Of a stretch of DNA of 48,192 nucleotides, positions 33,255 to 42,176 are shown one piece after another. The position numbers were made by a program, and so were the translations under genes. The DNA is taken from contig JAVEDE010000124.1 of the NCBI GenBank assembly GCA_030841105.1, forward strand, positions 1 to 48,192, given 5' to 3'. Source of the stretch: Pyrinomonadaceae bacterium (GTDB lineage: Bacteria; Acidobacteriota; Blastocatellia; Pyrinomonadales; Pyrinomonadaceae). The first letter of the stretch is position 1. Every line of letters starts with the position of its first letter. The notes under the pieces are model-generated. The model saw only the letters and a list, made by a program, of their open reading frames with translations, did no database searches and was not told the origin of the DNA.

Positions 33255-34433
33255 ATGTCGTCCGACTTGAAGTCGTACCTGCGGAAGCGTTGGGTGCGGG
33301 CGTTGCTCGGCGGGGCGGTCTTCGTCGCGGTGATCTACGTGCAGTACAGATTGGCGGACTGGCCGGTCGCCGTTGACCTCGCCGAGACGGGAAAATTCTC
33401 CCCCGTCACTCTCCGGCTGGGGCAGGAGGAACTGCTCATCGAACGCCCCGTCGTCAACTCGCCCGAAGGCGTGCTGCTGGCGCACACGGGCGAGCCGAAC
33501 GAGATCGTGGACATCCGTTTCGACAACGCGCGGCTCGACCCCGACACGTTTGAGATGCTCACGGACTTGGGCAGCAACCCGCCGTCTGCTCCCGCCGCGA
33601 TCAAATTCAGCCCGCGCGAGTTGAACGTACCAAACGGCGGGATGGGCGGCGACCCGTGCCGGACGTTCGTCACGGCCGGGTGGGCGAAACCTGACAGCGC
33701 GCCTGCGGAACTAAAAATTTTCCAGCTGGAGACGCCCGGCCTCGACCGCTTCCGTTATCTGGAAATGCAGGTGACGGGCGGCGAACTCCTCGTCCAGATC
33801 TTGCCGAAGTCGGGCGAGTCGGACGACGGCGGTGACAACAGCGACAGCGGCGGCGGCGATGCGAAGGTGGCGACGGGCTGCCGGAATCTGCTGCGCGCGG
33901 GCGACATGGAAGAGACGCTCGGCGAAGTCGGCGTCGGGGCGATTGCCGCCGACGGCTCAGCGTTCCGCTGGCACTTCCGGCCGCGCATGCGTGGCGTCTA
34001 CCTGTGGAGCGGCGCGGACGGGCTGTTCCAGCCGTTCATCCTCGGCCAGCCGCAAGTGAGCGCGGCGAACGCGCCCCCGCCGCTACAGGCGCGCGCCGTC
34101 CGCGTCAGATCGTTGGAAGCGGGACGCGGCGACGCGGCTTCGTCGGCGCAGCCCGAACTACTGAGCGCGCAGAGCGTGGACGGCGCGCCGCTGCTCAGCC
34201 TCTCCGCCTTGAAGGTCGGCTCGGATCAATTGCAAATCAACGTCAGCGGCAACGGGTGGGTCAGAATCAACGGCGTGGATCGCTCCGTCAATCTCTTCGA
34301 GCGACTCAACGATCTCTCGCCGCTCGGCGCGCTGCTCTTCGCCGCGCTCAACGGCGCGCTCTTCGAGGGACTCCGCCGCTTCGTCTTCGGCACACCCAAG
34401 ACGCCCGACCCCCAACCGCCCGCCGACGCCTAG
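33255..34433 (+). CDS. Membrane-anchored protein of unknown function
   Basis: A 392-residue protein. One N-terminal transmembrane segment (ALLGGAVFVAVIYVQY) follows a positively charged start, so most of the chain should be periplasmic. The large domain is beta-rich (SPVTLRLGQEELLIERPVV), with a disordered acidic Ser/Gly/Asp stretch at about 195-210. A C-terminal hydrophobic patch (LSPLGALLFAALNGALFEGL) could be a second membrane-associated helix. GAGGAG lies 7 bases before the ATG. I do not recognise it. It sits among other orphan genes. Confidence 0.7.
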   Translation: MSSDLKSYLRKRWVRALLGGAVFVAVIYVQYRLADWPVAVDLAETGKFSPVTLRLGQEELLIERPVVNSPEGVLLAHTGEPNEIVDIRFDNARLDPDTFEMLTDLGSNPPSAPAAIKFSPRELNVPNGGMGGDPCRTFVTAGWAKPDSAPAELKIFQLETPGLDRFRYLEMQVTGGELLVQILPKSGESDDGGDNSDSGGGDAKVATGCRNLLRAGDMEETLGEVGVGAIAADGSAFRWHFRPRMRGVYLWSGADGLFQPFILGQPQVSAANAPPPLQARAVRVRSLEAGRGDAASSAQPELLSAQSVDGAPLLSLSALKVGSDQLQINVSGNGWVRINGVDRSVNLFERLNDLSPLGALLFAALNGALFEGLRRFVFGTPKTPDPQPPADA

Positions 34434-34492
34434 CCGCGCCTGATGCGGCTACACGGCGTCAGCGGCGCGCGCCGGAGGTTAAATCGAAGCCG

Positions 34493-34550
34493 GGACAAGC
34501 AAGGGACTACTCACCGATGCCGCGCATGGTGAGTAGTCCCTTGCTTGTCC
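34493..34550. terminator. Exceptionally long perfect hairpin between convergent genes
   Basis: The arms 34493-34515 and 34528-34550 are perfect 23-bp complements (arm begins GGACAAGCAAGGGACTACTC). The loop adds ATGC/GCAT after a one-base bulge, leaving a 3-base tip. It lies between the convergent genes ending at 34433 and 34559 and should stop transcription both ways. Confidence 0.85.
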
Positions 34551-34558
34551 GCCCGGAA

Positions 34559-34888
34559 CTATTCCTTGAGACCGGCCTTCGCCATGATCGTCGCGACGAA
34601 ACCCGCCATGACCTGCACCTCCCTGAAGTTGCCGAGAAAATTCTCTCCCCAATCGGCGTTGAACTTGTTCAAATGTTCCGTCAGTTGCTCGTCGTACTGC
34701 GCGACCAGCGCCTCGAATTTTTCCATTGGCGTCTTCTCCAAGGTCGTCAGGGCTGACTCAAGGTAACTACGCGTGCCGTCAAACTCCTCCTGGCTGATGC
34801 TGCCATCGCTTACCAGAGCTTGAAAATGGGGCATTCCCAAAGTGCCGGAAACCCCGTGGAGCACAAAAATTACTCCCGCTGCATTCAT
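34559..34888 (-). CDS. Hypothetical 109-aa protein
   Basis: A soluble, mostly helical small protein without signal peptide. It begins NAAGVIFVLHGVSGTLGMPH, then a Glu/Asp-containing helical region (ISQEEFDGTRSYLESALTT), and ends VMAGFVATIMAKAGLKE. The ATG at 34888 is chosen since AAGGAG lies 10 bases upstream; an in-frame upstream ATG at 34918 lacks such a site. I do not recognise the family. Confidence 0.7.
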   Translation of the reverse strand: MNAAGVIFVLHGVSGTLGMPHFQALVSDGSISQEEFDGTRSYLESALTTLEKTPMEKFEALVAQYDEQLTEHLNKFNADWGENFLGNFREVQVMAGFVATIMAKAGLKE

Positions 34889-35053
34889 ATCGTTTTCTCC
34901 TTCCGAGAAACACCGCACCGCAGATCAAACTGATCAGTATCATGTAGAGAACAGGAGAACAATATGGATGCCGACCCTTGCTGTCAAACGCTTGATGGAG
35001 AACGGCGTCATTGCTTCTCCGTCGCTTGACCACCAACGCAATCTGCCGCGATC

Positions 35054-35680
35054 ATGCGTGGCATGAAGAGATCGAAGAAGGCGTCTCTGATCGTCGTTGC
35101 GCTGGCGCTCGTCGCCTGCCTCGTCTGGCTCGTGTCGCGACCGGGCGAGCCGGACGAGCCGGTCGGAGCGGGCGTCTCGGACACGTCGGGAAGCCCTTCG
35201 TTCGAGGTGCGCGTCGAGAAGCCACGCCTCGCCCGTTTCCTCTTCGGCATACTTCCGACCAAGTTCGAGGATAAGCTGCTAGGCGGCAGCGAACTGCGGT
35301 TCGACCAAGCGAGCCGCGGCGCACAGGTCGGCAGCGTCGGGCAAGACCGCCTCGAACTGCGCGCCGACGGATGGGAACTCCTCGTCCAGACCGACGGCCA
35401 GGGGCGCATCACTCCGGCGACGCGCCTCGTGTTTCCGATCCTGCTTGCCGAGAGGAACGTGAGACTGAACTGCCGACCGGCGGACGCGCCAACCGGCTAT
35501 CTCCACACCAACGCGCGCGCAAACTCCGACTTGATTGACGGCCGCTTTCTCGTCGAACTCGCCGCCTGCAAGAATGCCGAGTCGGGGAAGGCCATCGAGT
35601 GGCCGCCCGCACCGCTCACCGTCCGCGGGAGTTTCAATGGCCTGCTCACACCGCGGCCGTCGCCGGAACCCAAGCAATAG
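35054..35680 (+). CDS. Membrane-anchored hypothetical protein
   Basis: A 208-residue protein. A positively charged start and a single N-terminal hydrophobic helix (LIVVALALVACLVWLV) are followed by a beta-rich periplasmic domain. Cys residues in LNCRPAD and AACKNAES could pair. The hydrophobic helix contains LVAC, but a lipobox is not convincing because the helix continues. The end is Pro-rich. An ATG at 35063 is an alternative start. The ribosome site is weak. Size and layout recall the protein at 33255, but I see no clear sequence match. Confidence 0.65.
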   Translation: MRGMKRSKKASLIVVALALVACLVWLVSRPGEPDEPVGAGVSDTSGSPSFEVRVEKPRLARFLFGILPTKFEDKLLGGSELRFDQASRGAQVGSVGQDRLELRADGWELLVQTDGQGRITPATRLVFPILLAERNVRLNCRPADAPTGYLHTNARANSDLIDGRFLVELAACKNAESGKAIEWPPAPLTVRGSFNGLLTPRPSPEPKQ

Positions 35681-35786
35681 CCGCCCGGCGCATATCTCTT
35701 GCGCGCACGCGGGCGTCGGCCATAAAATGCGCGCAGCCTCGCCGTTTCAATCCTCAGTTCTCACACTCTAGAGGAGTAGATCAATC

Positions 35787-36152
35787 ATGGCTAAGAACCG
35801 GACGCGCCGCCTCCCTCCCGAAGTTCTCGCGGAAGATTTGAGGATACTTGAGGCGATCAAGGCAATCCCGGATTACAACCCGTCCGATCCCAAATACAGT
35901 GTGGCCGCGCTTGAGGCGGCGCATGCCGCGATGGTTGCGGCGCAGCAAGAGGAAGCGCGGGCACTGGCAGCGGTGGAATCAGCGCGTGCTGATTCGGCGC
36001 TGGCGCAGTGGGAATATGAGAATGCGTTGCTCAGCGCGGACGATCAAGGGAGCGCGCAGTACGGCAAAGACTCGAAGGAGTGGCAGGCGCTCGGCAAGAA
36101 GAAGAAGTCGGAGTTCAGCAAGCGGGCGACGAAGAAGAAAGCCGGAAACTAG
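35787..36152 (+). CDS. Hypothetical 121-aa helical protein with basic tail
   Basis: A soluble protein. It begins KNRTRRLPPEVLAEDLRILEAIKAIPDY, followed by an Ala/Glu-rich coiled-coil-like segment (about residues 35-80). A GKDSKEWQALGKKKKSE stretch and a Lys/Arg-rich tail follow, suggesting nucleic-acid or ribosome contact, which is an inference. GAGGAG lies 9 bases before the ATG. The family is not recognised. Confidence 0.7.
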   Translation: MAKNRTRRLPPEVLAEDLRILEAIKAIPDYNPSDPKYSVAALEAAHAAMVAAQQEEARALAAVESARADSALAQWEYENALLSADDQGSAQYGKDSKEWQALGKKKKSEFSKRATKKKAGN

Positions 36153-36160
36153 AAAGACGA

Positions 36161-36256
36161 AAGGGCAAAGGGTAAAGGGGAAGGGCAAAACGCGCGGCCG
36201 ACTGTGCCCGTCGCTCGCTTCTTCCCCTTTGCCCTTTACCCCTTCCCCTTGCTCCT
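36161..36256. repeat. Inverted repeat with AAGGGYA heptamer arms
   Basis: The left arm (36161-36189) has AAGGGCA, AAGGGTA, AAGGGGA words. The right arm (36221-36256) has the complementary words with about one-word offset. It fills the gap between convergent genes ending at 36152 and 36257. Confidence 0.8.
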
Positions 36257-36589
36257 TTATCCCTTCGCCTTGCCGCCCTTCTTCGCGGCCTGTCGCTGTT
36301 TGGTGACGCGTTCGCCGCCGGATTCGCCGTGCTTGACGCCGGTGGGGATGGCGGCGGGGAGCGAGGGCGTGTTGGAGCGCGGCGTGGCAGCGTCGCTGCC
36401 GGTCTGTTGCGAGGACTCGTCGGCGAAGAATTTGTTGGCGTCTTTGCGCTTGCCGCGCAGTGCGGGCGTGTTCGCCTCGGCCTCTTCCTGCTTGGCGGGG
36501 ACGTTGCTGTTGCTTCGCTCGTCGCCCATCTGCTGACCGCGCCGGGTGGCGGCGATGCCCGCCTTGCTCTGTGCCTTTTTGTTGACCAC
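36257..36589 (-). CDS. Small basic disordered hypothetical protein
   Basis: A 110-residue hydrophilic protein rich in Lys, Arg, Ala, Gln and Ser, with no hydrophobic core visible (MVNKKAQSKAGIAATRRG at the start, RVTKQRQAAKKGGKAKG at the end). It is probably disordered and may bind nucleic acid. The GTG at 36589 is supported by AAGGAGGC 4 bases upstream. No family recognised. It lies downstream of lon on the same strand, separated by a repeat element. Confidence 0.6.
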   Translation of the reverse strand: MVNKKAQSKAGIAATRRGQQMGDERSNSNVPAKQEEAEANTPALRGKRKDANKFFADESSQQTGSDAATPRSNTPSLPAAIPTGVKHGESGGERVTKQRQAAKKGGKAKG

Positions 36590-36602
36590 GTTGCCTCCTT
36601 GA

Positions 36603-36709
36603 AGAAGGGGAAGGGAGAAGGGGTAAAGGGAAAGGGTTAAAGACGAAGCTGGAAGTTGCTCACGTCGCTCGGTGTCTTTCCCTTTACCCTTTACCCCTTC
36701 CCCTTTACC
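36603..36709. repeat. Inverted repeat with AAGGGRA heptamer arms
   Basis: The left arm (36603-36644) has AAGGGGA, AGGGAG, GGGTAAA, GGGAAA words. The right arm (36674-36709) is complementary with one word less. It lies between the lon stop and the ribosome site of the next minus-strand gene. Confidence 0.8.
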
Positions 36710-36723
36710 CGATTCCTTTTCCC

Positions 36724-39207
36724 TTAGTGTTTCTCGCGGACGCGCAGGGCTTCGGGTTGCGCTGGCGTTCCGGTCGGTTGATTGCGCGCGGCGGCGTCCA
36801 CGCTCGCGGGCGGCGGGGGCGGCGGGTTGGCGACGAGTTTCTCCAACGCCGCGTCGAGCACTTCGCTGATGCGCGCGACGAGGACGATCTCCAACTCCTG
36901 CCGCACCTCCGCGGGAATCTCTTCGAGGTCGGCCTCGTTGCGCGAGGGCAGGATGATGCGCCTGATCCCTGCGCGGTGCGCGGCCAGCACCTTCTCCTTG
37001 ATGCCGCCGACGGGGAAGACCAGACCGGAGAGCGTGATCTCGCCCGTCATCGAAGTGTTATGACTGACGCGCCGCCCCGTCATCAACGAAGCGAGCGCGG
37101 CCGTGATGGCGACGCCCGCCGAAGGGCCGTCCTTCGGGATCGCGCCCGCCGGGACGTGCAGGTGGACGCCGTAGGATTTGAACATCTCCGGCGGGATGCC
37201 GAACTCGGAGGCGTGCGACCAGAGGTAGGAGCGCGCGGCGCGCGCCGACTCCTGCATCACTTCGCCGAGTTGTCCGGTGATGGTCAAGCCCTGCCCGCCG
37301 GGCAACAGCGTCGCTTCGATGAAGAGGATTTGCCCGCCCATCTCCGTCCAGGCCATGCCCGTCGCCACGCCCGCGGGGAGTTCTTTGCGCGCCTCCTCCG
37401 GGTAGAAACGCGGCGCGCCCAAAAACTCTTTGATGTCGCCCGCGTCAACGCGCACGGCCGTCGCTTCGCCCGTCGCGATCTTCAACGCGGCCTTGCGCGC
37501 AACCGAGCCGATGGTGCGTTCGAGTTGACGCACCCCGGCCTCGCGCGTGTAACGCTCGGCGATGAGCATGATGGCCGCGTTCGTGATCTCAAACTGTTCG
37601 GGGCGCAACCCGTTCTCGCTCACCTGTCGCGGCACGAGGTATTGCAGCGCGATGTGCAGCTTCTCCTGATCGCTGTAGCCCGCGAGCGAGATGATCTCCA
37701 TGCGGTCGCGCAAGGGCGGCGGGATGGGGCCGAGTTGGTTGGCCGTCGCGATGAAGAAGACCTTCGACAGATCGAAGGGCAGGTCGAGATAGTGATCGCG
37801 GAACGTGTTGTTCTGCTGCGGGTCGAGAATCTCCAAGAGCGCGCTCGCCGGGTCGCCGCGAAAGTCCGCGCCGAGTTTGTCAATCTCGTCGAGCATCATG
37901 ACGGGGTTGTTCACCTTCGCGCGCCGCAAAGATTGGATGATGCGGCCGGGCATCGCGCCGATGTAGGTGCGACGGTGGCCGCGCAGTTCCGCCTCGTCGC
38001 GCATGCCGCCGAGACTCAAGCGTTCAAACTCGCGGCCGAGCGCGCGCGCAATCGAACGACCGAGGCTCGTTTTGCCGACGCCGGGAGGGCCGACGAAACA
38101 GAGGATGGGACTCTTCGAGTCGGGACGCAGTTTGACGACGGCGAGAAATTCGAGGATGCGTTCCTTCACGTCTTCCAGCCCGTAGTGATCCGCGTCGAGC
38201 ACGCGTCGCGCTTCGGCCAGATCGAGACGGTCTTCGGAAGAGTTGCGCCAAGGCAGTTCGAGCACGTACTCCAGATAAGAGCGGATGACGTGATAGTCGG
38301 GCGCGGCGGCGGGCAGGCGTTCCATGCGCTTGAGTTCGCGCTCGGCCTCTGTGCGTACCTCGTCGGGCAAATCGGCCTCGGCCAGACGCTCGCGCATCAA
38401 CGCGGCCTCCGCGCCCTCGCCGTCCTCGTCGCCGAGTTCCTTCTGGATGGCCTTCATCTGCTGGCGCAGGACGTATTCGCGCTGCGCCTTGTCCATCTCG
38501 GTCTGCGCCTCACTCGCGATCTTCGAGGTCAACTGCATGATCTCGACTTCGCGCGCGAGACGCACGTGCGCGAGGCGCAGCAACTCGTCGGTCGTCTCGG
38601 CTTCGAGCATCGCCTGCTCGTACTCGACGCCGAGGTTGAGGACGGAGGCGAGGAAGTAAGCGATCTGCGTCGGCTCTTGCGCGCCCATCACGGCGGCGCG
38701 CACTTCGGGCGGCACTTGCGGCAGGATCGCCAGCGCGCGTTCGATCAAGACGCGCACGTTGCGCTGCAACGCCTCGACCTCCTGTTGGTCAACCGTTGCG
38801 AGCGGCGGCAACACCTCGACGCGCGCGCGCAGGTAAGGATCGGTCTGCGTCCAGTCGAGGACGCGCACGCGCTCCGTGCCCTGCACGATGATCTGCAAGG
38901 CGTCCTCGCCGCGGAACATGCGCTTGACCATGACGAGCGTACCCACGCCGTAAATCTCTTCGGGCGTCGCTTCCGCCTCCGTGCCCTTGCCCGGCCGCAC
39001 GCTGACGCAGGCCAGCAACTTCTCCGGCTGCGCGAGCGCGGCCTCGACCGCCGCGATGGAGCGCGGCCGACCCGCCGCCAGCGGCACGACCGTGCCGGGA
39101 AACAGCGTCGTGTTCTGCAACGGCAGCACCGCGATCTCGAACGGCGTGGCGGGCGTCTGCTGCGACGTGGCTTCCGTGCCCGCCGCCGTGGTGATGTTTT
39201 CAGCCAT
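36724..39207 (-). CDS. lon: ATP-dependent Lon protease
   Basis: An 827-residue cytoplasmic AAA+ serine protease that degrades misfolded and regulatory proteins. The N-terminal substrate domain is at about residues 20-230. The AAA+ module follows with Walker A GPPGVGKT (Lys379) and Walker [12 protein letters not shown]. The C-terminal protease domain has the Ser-Lys dyad: Ser696 in PKDGPSAG and Lys739 in [11 protein letters not shown], 43 residues apart as in Escherichia coli. Length is close to typical LonA. A CIRCE element is not visible upstream. A small heat-shock protein gene is upstream on the same strand with 112 bases between, which fits a stress-response neighbourhood. Confidence 0.97.
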   Translation of the reverse strand: MAENITTAAGTEATSQQTPATPFEIAVLPLQNTTLFPGTVVPLAAGRPRSIAAVEAALAQPEKLLACVSVRPGKGTEAEATPEEIYGVGTLVMVKRMFRGEDALQIIVQGTERVRVLDWTQTDPYLRARVEVLPPLATVDQQEVEALQRNVRVLIERALAILPQVPPEVRAAVMGAQEPTQIAYFLASVLNLGVEYEQAMLEAETTDELLRLAHVRLAREVEIMQLTSKIASEAQTEMDKAQREYVLRQQMKAIQKELGDEDGEGAEAALMRERLAEADLPDEVRTEAERELKRMERLPAAAPDYHVIRSYLEYVLELPWRNSSEDRLDLAEARRVLDADHYGLEDVKERILEFLAVVKLRPDSKSPILCFVGPPGVGKTSLGRSIARALGREFERLSLGGMRDEAELRGHRRTYIGAMPGRIIQSLRRAKVNNPVMMLDEIDKLGADFRGDPASALLEILDPQQNNTFRDHYLDLPFDLSKVFFIATANQLGPIPPPLRDRMEIISLAGYSDQEKLHIALQYLVPRQVSENGLRPEQFEITNAAIMLIAERYTREAGVRQLERTIGSVARKAALKIATGEATAVRVDAGDIKEFLGAPRFYPEEARKELPAGVATGMAWTEMGGQILFIEATLLPGGQGLTITGQLGEVMQESARAARSYLWSHASEFGIPPEMFKSYGVHLHVPAGAIPKDGPSAGVAITAALASLMTGRRVSHNTSMTGEITLSGLVFPVGGIKEKVLAAHRAGIRRIILPSRNEADLEEIPAEVRQELEIVLVARISEVLDAALEKLVANPPPPPPASVDAAARNQPTGTPAQPEALRVREKH

Positions 39208-39224
39208 AATAATTGGTCAATAGT

Positions 39225-39303
39225 TCGTCGTTAGTTATCAGTTGTTCACATCCGCCTTTAGTAACTCGTGTGATGATCATATGCAACTGACAACTGACTG
39301 CGG
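39225..39303. repeat. Weak inverted repeat with AGTTGTC words
   Basis: CGTTAGTTATCAGTTGTT near 39228-39245 is partly complementary to 39283-39303, which has two CAACTGA 7-bp words. It lies between lon and the Hsp20 gene. It is the weakest member of the heptamer class. Confidence 0.4.
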
Positions 39304-39319
39304 ACATCTGACGCTTCCC

Positions 39320-39694
39320 CTATTCTTCACACTCCTGCGGGCTGCGCAGGCGGAGCAGCAGCAGACCGTCCTGATAGTCGCTCTCGATGCGCGCCCCTTC
39401 GATCGGGCAAGGGAAGCGCAGCGTCTTCTCGAAGCGGCTGTAAGAGATTTCCACCTGATGATACGAGATCGTCTCGCTGCAAGAGGTGTCGCGGCGCGTG
39501 CCCTCGATGACGAGCATCGGCCCGGCGATCGTGATCTCCAACTCGTCCGGGCTGACCCCCGCCAGATCGACTTTGACGAGCCACCCGTCGCGCGTCCGGT
39601 ACACGTCGGCCGGGGGCGACCAGTGCCGCTCGCATAGACGCCCCGGCTTCGTCACCGGCATAAAACGCAAATAACGCTCGATTGATTTTGCCAT
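39320..39694 (-). CDS. Small heat-shock protein (Hsp20 family)
   Basis: A 124-residue alpha-crystallin-type chaperone. The crystallin domain spans about residues 30-115: PPADVYRTRDGWLVKVDLAGVSPDELEITI, then LVIEGTRR, YHQVEISYSRFEKTLRFPCPI and DGLLLLRL. The C-terminal IxI oligomerisation motif is not visible, since the chain ends SPQECEE. The ATG at 39694 is chosen; upstream in-frame codons (SLVTRHC) translate repeat DNA. No Shine-Dalgarno precedes it: a GTGACRA repeat end is its leader, as at 13275. lon lies downstream. Confidence 0.87.
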   Translation of the reverse strand: MAKSIERYLRFMPVTKPGRLCERHWSPPADVYRTRDGWLVKVDLAGVSPDELEITIAGPMLVIEGTRRDTSCSETISYHQVEISYSRFEKTLRFPCPIEGARIESDYQDGLLLLRLRSPQECEE

Positions 39695-39699
39695 AAGAA

Positions 39700-39874
39700 A
39701 ACAGTGACGAGTGACGAGTGACAAGTGACGAGTTAGTACAAGAACGTAAACCGCGCGAATCGTTAATGCGGATAGACGGAAACTATCTTCAACGTGGATA
39801 GACGAGCCTTGTCCTCATCCACTAACGATTCGACTGTTTTCTCTTGTCACTCGTCACCTGTCACTTGTCACTCT
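39700..39874. repeat. Composite inverted repeat with GTGACRA heptamer arms
   Basis: The left outer arm (39700-39733) contains GTGACGA, GTGACGA, GTGACAA, GTGACGA. The right outer arm (39841-39874) is complementary. An inner pair CGAATCGTTA (near 39757) and TAACGATTCG (near 39822) forms a second stem. It fills the gap between the CBS and Hsp20 genes. Confidence 0.85.
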
Positions 39875-39889
39875 CCTATTGTCACTCTG

Positions 39890-40879
39890 CTATCCAAAGA
39901 TTCTGTTCCAGAACGAAGAGCCGCTGGAAATCTCTTCGAGTGCTTCGGCCAGTTCGCGGTCGTCGTTCGTTTCCAAGGCCACGTCGGCCATCGAGATGAT
40001 GCCGCGCAGCGTGCGATCCTGATCCACGATGGGGATGCGGCGCACCTGCTTGTCGCCCATCTTGCGGATGGCTTCGATGACGCGGTCGTTCGGGTGCGCG
40101 GTGTGCACCTCTTCGGTCATGATCTCTTCGGCGCGCGTCGTGCGCGGGTCGCGCCCCTCGGCGATGGCGCGCACCACGATATCCCGATCCGTGATCAGGC
40201 CGACGAGCCGCCCGTTGCCGTGGATCGTCGCGTGAACGCGTCGCGCTTCCACACTCGTACCTGCACTCGTGCCCGTCGTGTCTGTCGCGGTTGTGCCCGC
40301 CGTGGGGTTCGCCCCGGTGTTCGTCTCCTCGGCTCGATCCACGACGGGGATGACGCCCGTGTCCTCGTTCTTCATCAGGCGGGCAACGTCTTCGAGCGAC
40401 GTGTCGCGCGTGGCGACCGTCACGTCGCGCGTCATGATGTCGCGGCAACGGACGTGCGAGCGCGTCGCGCCGCGCCGCCCCTCGACGCGACCACGGCCGC
40501 CGCTACTACTACTGCGCCGCCCGCGCAAAAAGTCTCTGCCCTCTTCATACATCGAACGCCCCTCGCGTTCGTCTTCTTCGTAACGGCGCGGCCGCTCGCG
40601 CCCCTCGTAGTCGCGCCCCTCGTTGTGCCGCGCGCCGTAGGCATCGCCGCCGCCGCGCTCGCGTTCGTCGCGATAGTCGTCGCGCTCGCCGCCGTAGCCG
40701 CCCGCACCACGCCTGCGCCCGTAGTCGTCGTAGTACTCGCGGCCTCCGCCAAAGTCGCCGCCGCGCCGGTCGTCGCCGTAGCCGCCGCGCGCGCCGCGAT
40801 CTTCGTCGTAGTCGCCGCGCCGCGCGCGTTGCCGGTCTGCGTAAACATCGTCGTCCCTGTCATCACGGTATCTCGACAT
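39890..40879 (-). CDS. CBS-pair protein with Arg/Asp/Gly-rich N-terminus
   Basis: A 329-residue protein. The first 140 residues are low-complexity RDDRDDD, RRGDYDEDRG and GGGREYYDDY repeats and probably disordered. Two CBS domains follow: the first begins CRDIMTRDVTVATRDTSLEDVARLM and the second AEEIMTEEVHTAHPNDRVIEAIRKM. CBS pairs usually bind adenosine nucleotides and regulate activity. The first CBS domain is interrupted by a Thr/Gly/Ala-rich insertion (NTGANPTAGTTATDTTGT) between its strands. The ATG at 40879 has AGGAGGAG just upstream. The RGG-like N-terminus could bind RNA, which is an inference. Confidence 0.85.
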   Translation of the reverse strand: MSRYRDDRDDDVYADRQRARRGDYDEDRGARGGYGDDRRGGDFGGGREYYDDYGRRRGAGGYGGERDDYRDERERGGGDAYGARHNEGRDYEGRERPRRYEEDEREGRSMYEEGRDFLRGRRSSSSGGRGRVEGRRGATRSHVRCRDIMTRDVTVATRDTSLEDVARLMKNEDTGVIPVVDRAEETNTGANPTAGTTATDTTGTSAGTSVEARRVHATIHGNGRLVGLITDRDIVVRAIAEGRDPRTTRAEEIMTEEVHTAHPNDRVIEAIRKMGDKQVRRIPIVDQDRTLRGIISMADVALETNDDRELAEALEEISSGSSFWNRIFG

Positions 40880-41059
40880 AATCTCCTCCTGAAACATCTA
40901 CGAAGATAACTTGCGCCCGCGCCGTGCGACCTGAACCGGCGCGCGTCGCATGCAACCCGCCCGCGAGCCAAACGCGCACCCCGGCATCCGACGACGGCGC
41001 GCGCCTCTCGCGCTCTTTTTCGACTTCGAGGGGAACACCCGCGATTATAAGAGACTGCG

Positions 41060-41167
41060 GGGCGAAAGGCGAAAGGCGGAAGTGAAGACAAAGGCCGACG
41101 CGCCCCTGTTTCCACACTTCCGCCTTTCTAGTTCCGACTTTCTACTTTCGCCTTTCTACTTTCGCCC
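41060..41167. repeat. Inverted repeat with GCGAAAG heptamer arms
   Basis: The left arm (41060-41086) has GCGAAAG, GCGAAAG, GCGGAAG words. The right arm (41114-41167) has the complement with extra words (CTTTCTA, CTTTCGC). It lies between the SIMPL gene stop and the CBS gene start region. Confidence 0.8.
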
Positions 41168-41179
41168 TGCCGACTCGGC

Positions 41180-41980
41180 CTACCGCTCCATGTTGATCTC
41201 GGCGACGAGTTGCACCTGCGCGCGTATGTCGAGCGTGCCGATCTCGACGGGCGTCTGCGCCATCTCCATCGTCTTCCCCGCGATGCCGCCGCGCGCCGCA
41301 CGCTGGTCGTAAATCGGCACGGGACGCCCCGCGCTCGCCTCTTGCACTTCGACGATGCGCCCCACGCGCCCGCCGAGCGCGACGGCCATCACCTGCGCCT
41401 TGCGCAGAGCCTCGCGCGTCGCCGCGGCCAACGCCTGATCGCGCGCGGGTTCGTCGCGGCGCAAGGTGAAGGAGAGACTGTCTATGTTGTTCGCCCCGGC
41501 GGCGGTCGCCGCGTCAATCACGGGGCCGACTTTCGAGAGGTCGCCGAGCGTGACCGCCACGGTGTTGCGCGCCTCGTAGCCGCGTATGAGCGGCGTCTGG
41601 TTCTCGCGGTAGGTGTACTGCGGCTGCAAACTGTAGCCGCTCGTCTCGACCTCCGCGCCCGCGCCCGCCGCCGCTTTGAGCGCGCGCACCATCGTCTCGC
41701 TCCGCCGCGCGTTCTCCTGCTGCGCCGCGAGCGCGGTCTGCGCCTGCGTCACGACCGCCACAGAGATCATCGCCGTATCGGGTCGCGCCTGCACTAACGC
41801 ATCGCCGGAGACGACCACGCGCGTCGTCCCAAACGCCACTGCCGCGCCCGCCTTCTGCTCAACCGTTGCGCCCGCCGCGACCTGCTGCTGTTGCTGCGCC
41901 GACGCCTGCTGCTGCGCGACGGACATCAAACTCAACACGGCGACACACGCCGCCGACATCAATCTGCTTCTTCTCATCAT
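41180..41980 (-). CDS. SIMPL domain-containing (DUF541) secreted protein
   Basis: A 266-residue exported protein. The signal peptide (SAACVAVLSLMSVAQQQASAQ) is followed by a Gln-rich stretch, then the SIMPL/DUF541 domain starting VVVSGDALVQARPDTAMISVAVVTQ. It contains YTYRENQTPLIRGYEARNTVAV and ends LVAEINM, all typical. SIMPL proteins are periplasmic or outer-membrane; their function is poorly understood, with some linked to stress or signalling. Two adjacent ATGs (41980 and 41977) follow AAGGAG; either may be used. Confidence 0.88.
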   Translation of the reverse strand: MMRRSRLMSAACVAVLSLMSVAQQQASAQQQQQVAAGATVEQKAGAAVAFGTTRVVVSGDALVQARPDTAMISVAVVTQAQTALAAQQENARRSETMVRALKAAAGAGAEVETSGYSLQPQYTYRENQTPLIRGYEARNTVAVTLGDLSKVGPVIDAATAAGANNIDSLSFTLRRDEPARDQALAAATREALRKAQVMAVALGGRVGRIVEVQEASAGRPVPIYDQRAARGGIAGKTMEMAQTPVEIGTLDIRAQVQLVAEINMER

Positions 41981-42176
41981 CTCTCCTTCTTCCTTTCCCG
42001 CATGTGTGTCCGCGTTCGCGAGTCGCGTCCGGGCGACGGCGAGAGAGTACCGTCCGATAGACCCGGCGCGCGGGAAGATTCCCGTTTCGCGCCCGCCCTT
42101 CAAGAACGCGCGCCCCGCCCGCGCCTTGCGCGCTTTTGCCTAACGACCGACCATTTTGTTACGCTCTCCCACACCA

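Noticed and set aside
36727..39234. 835-codon plus-strand frame opposite lon
   Set aside because: It mirrors lon almost exactly. Composition is typical of antisense translation (Arg/Leu/Asp/His-rich) and there are no domains.
39695..39724. N-terminal extension SLVTRHC of Hsp20, and the similar one before 13275
   Set aside because: Both are translations of the same repeat end. Real domains begin at the downstream ATG.
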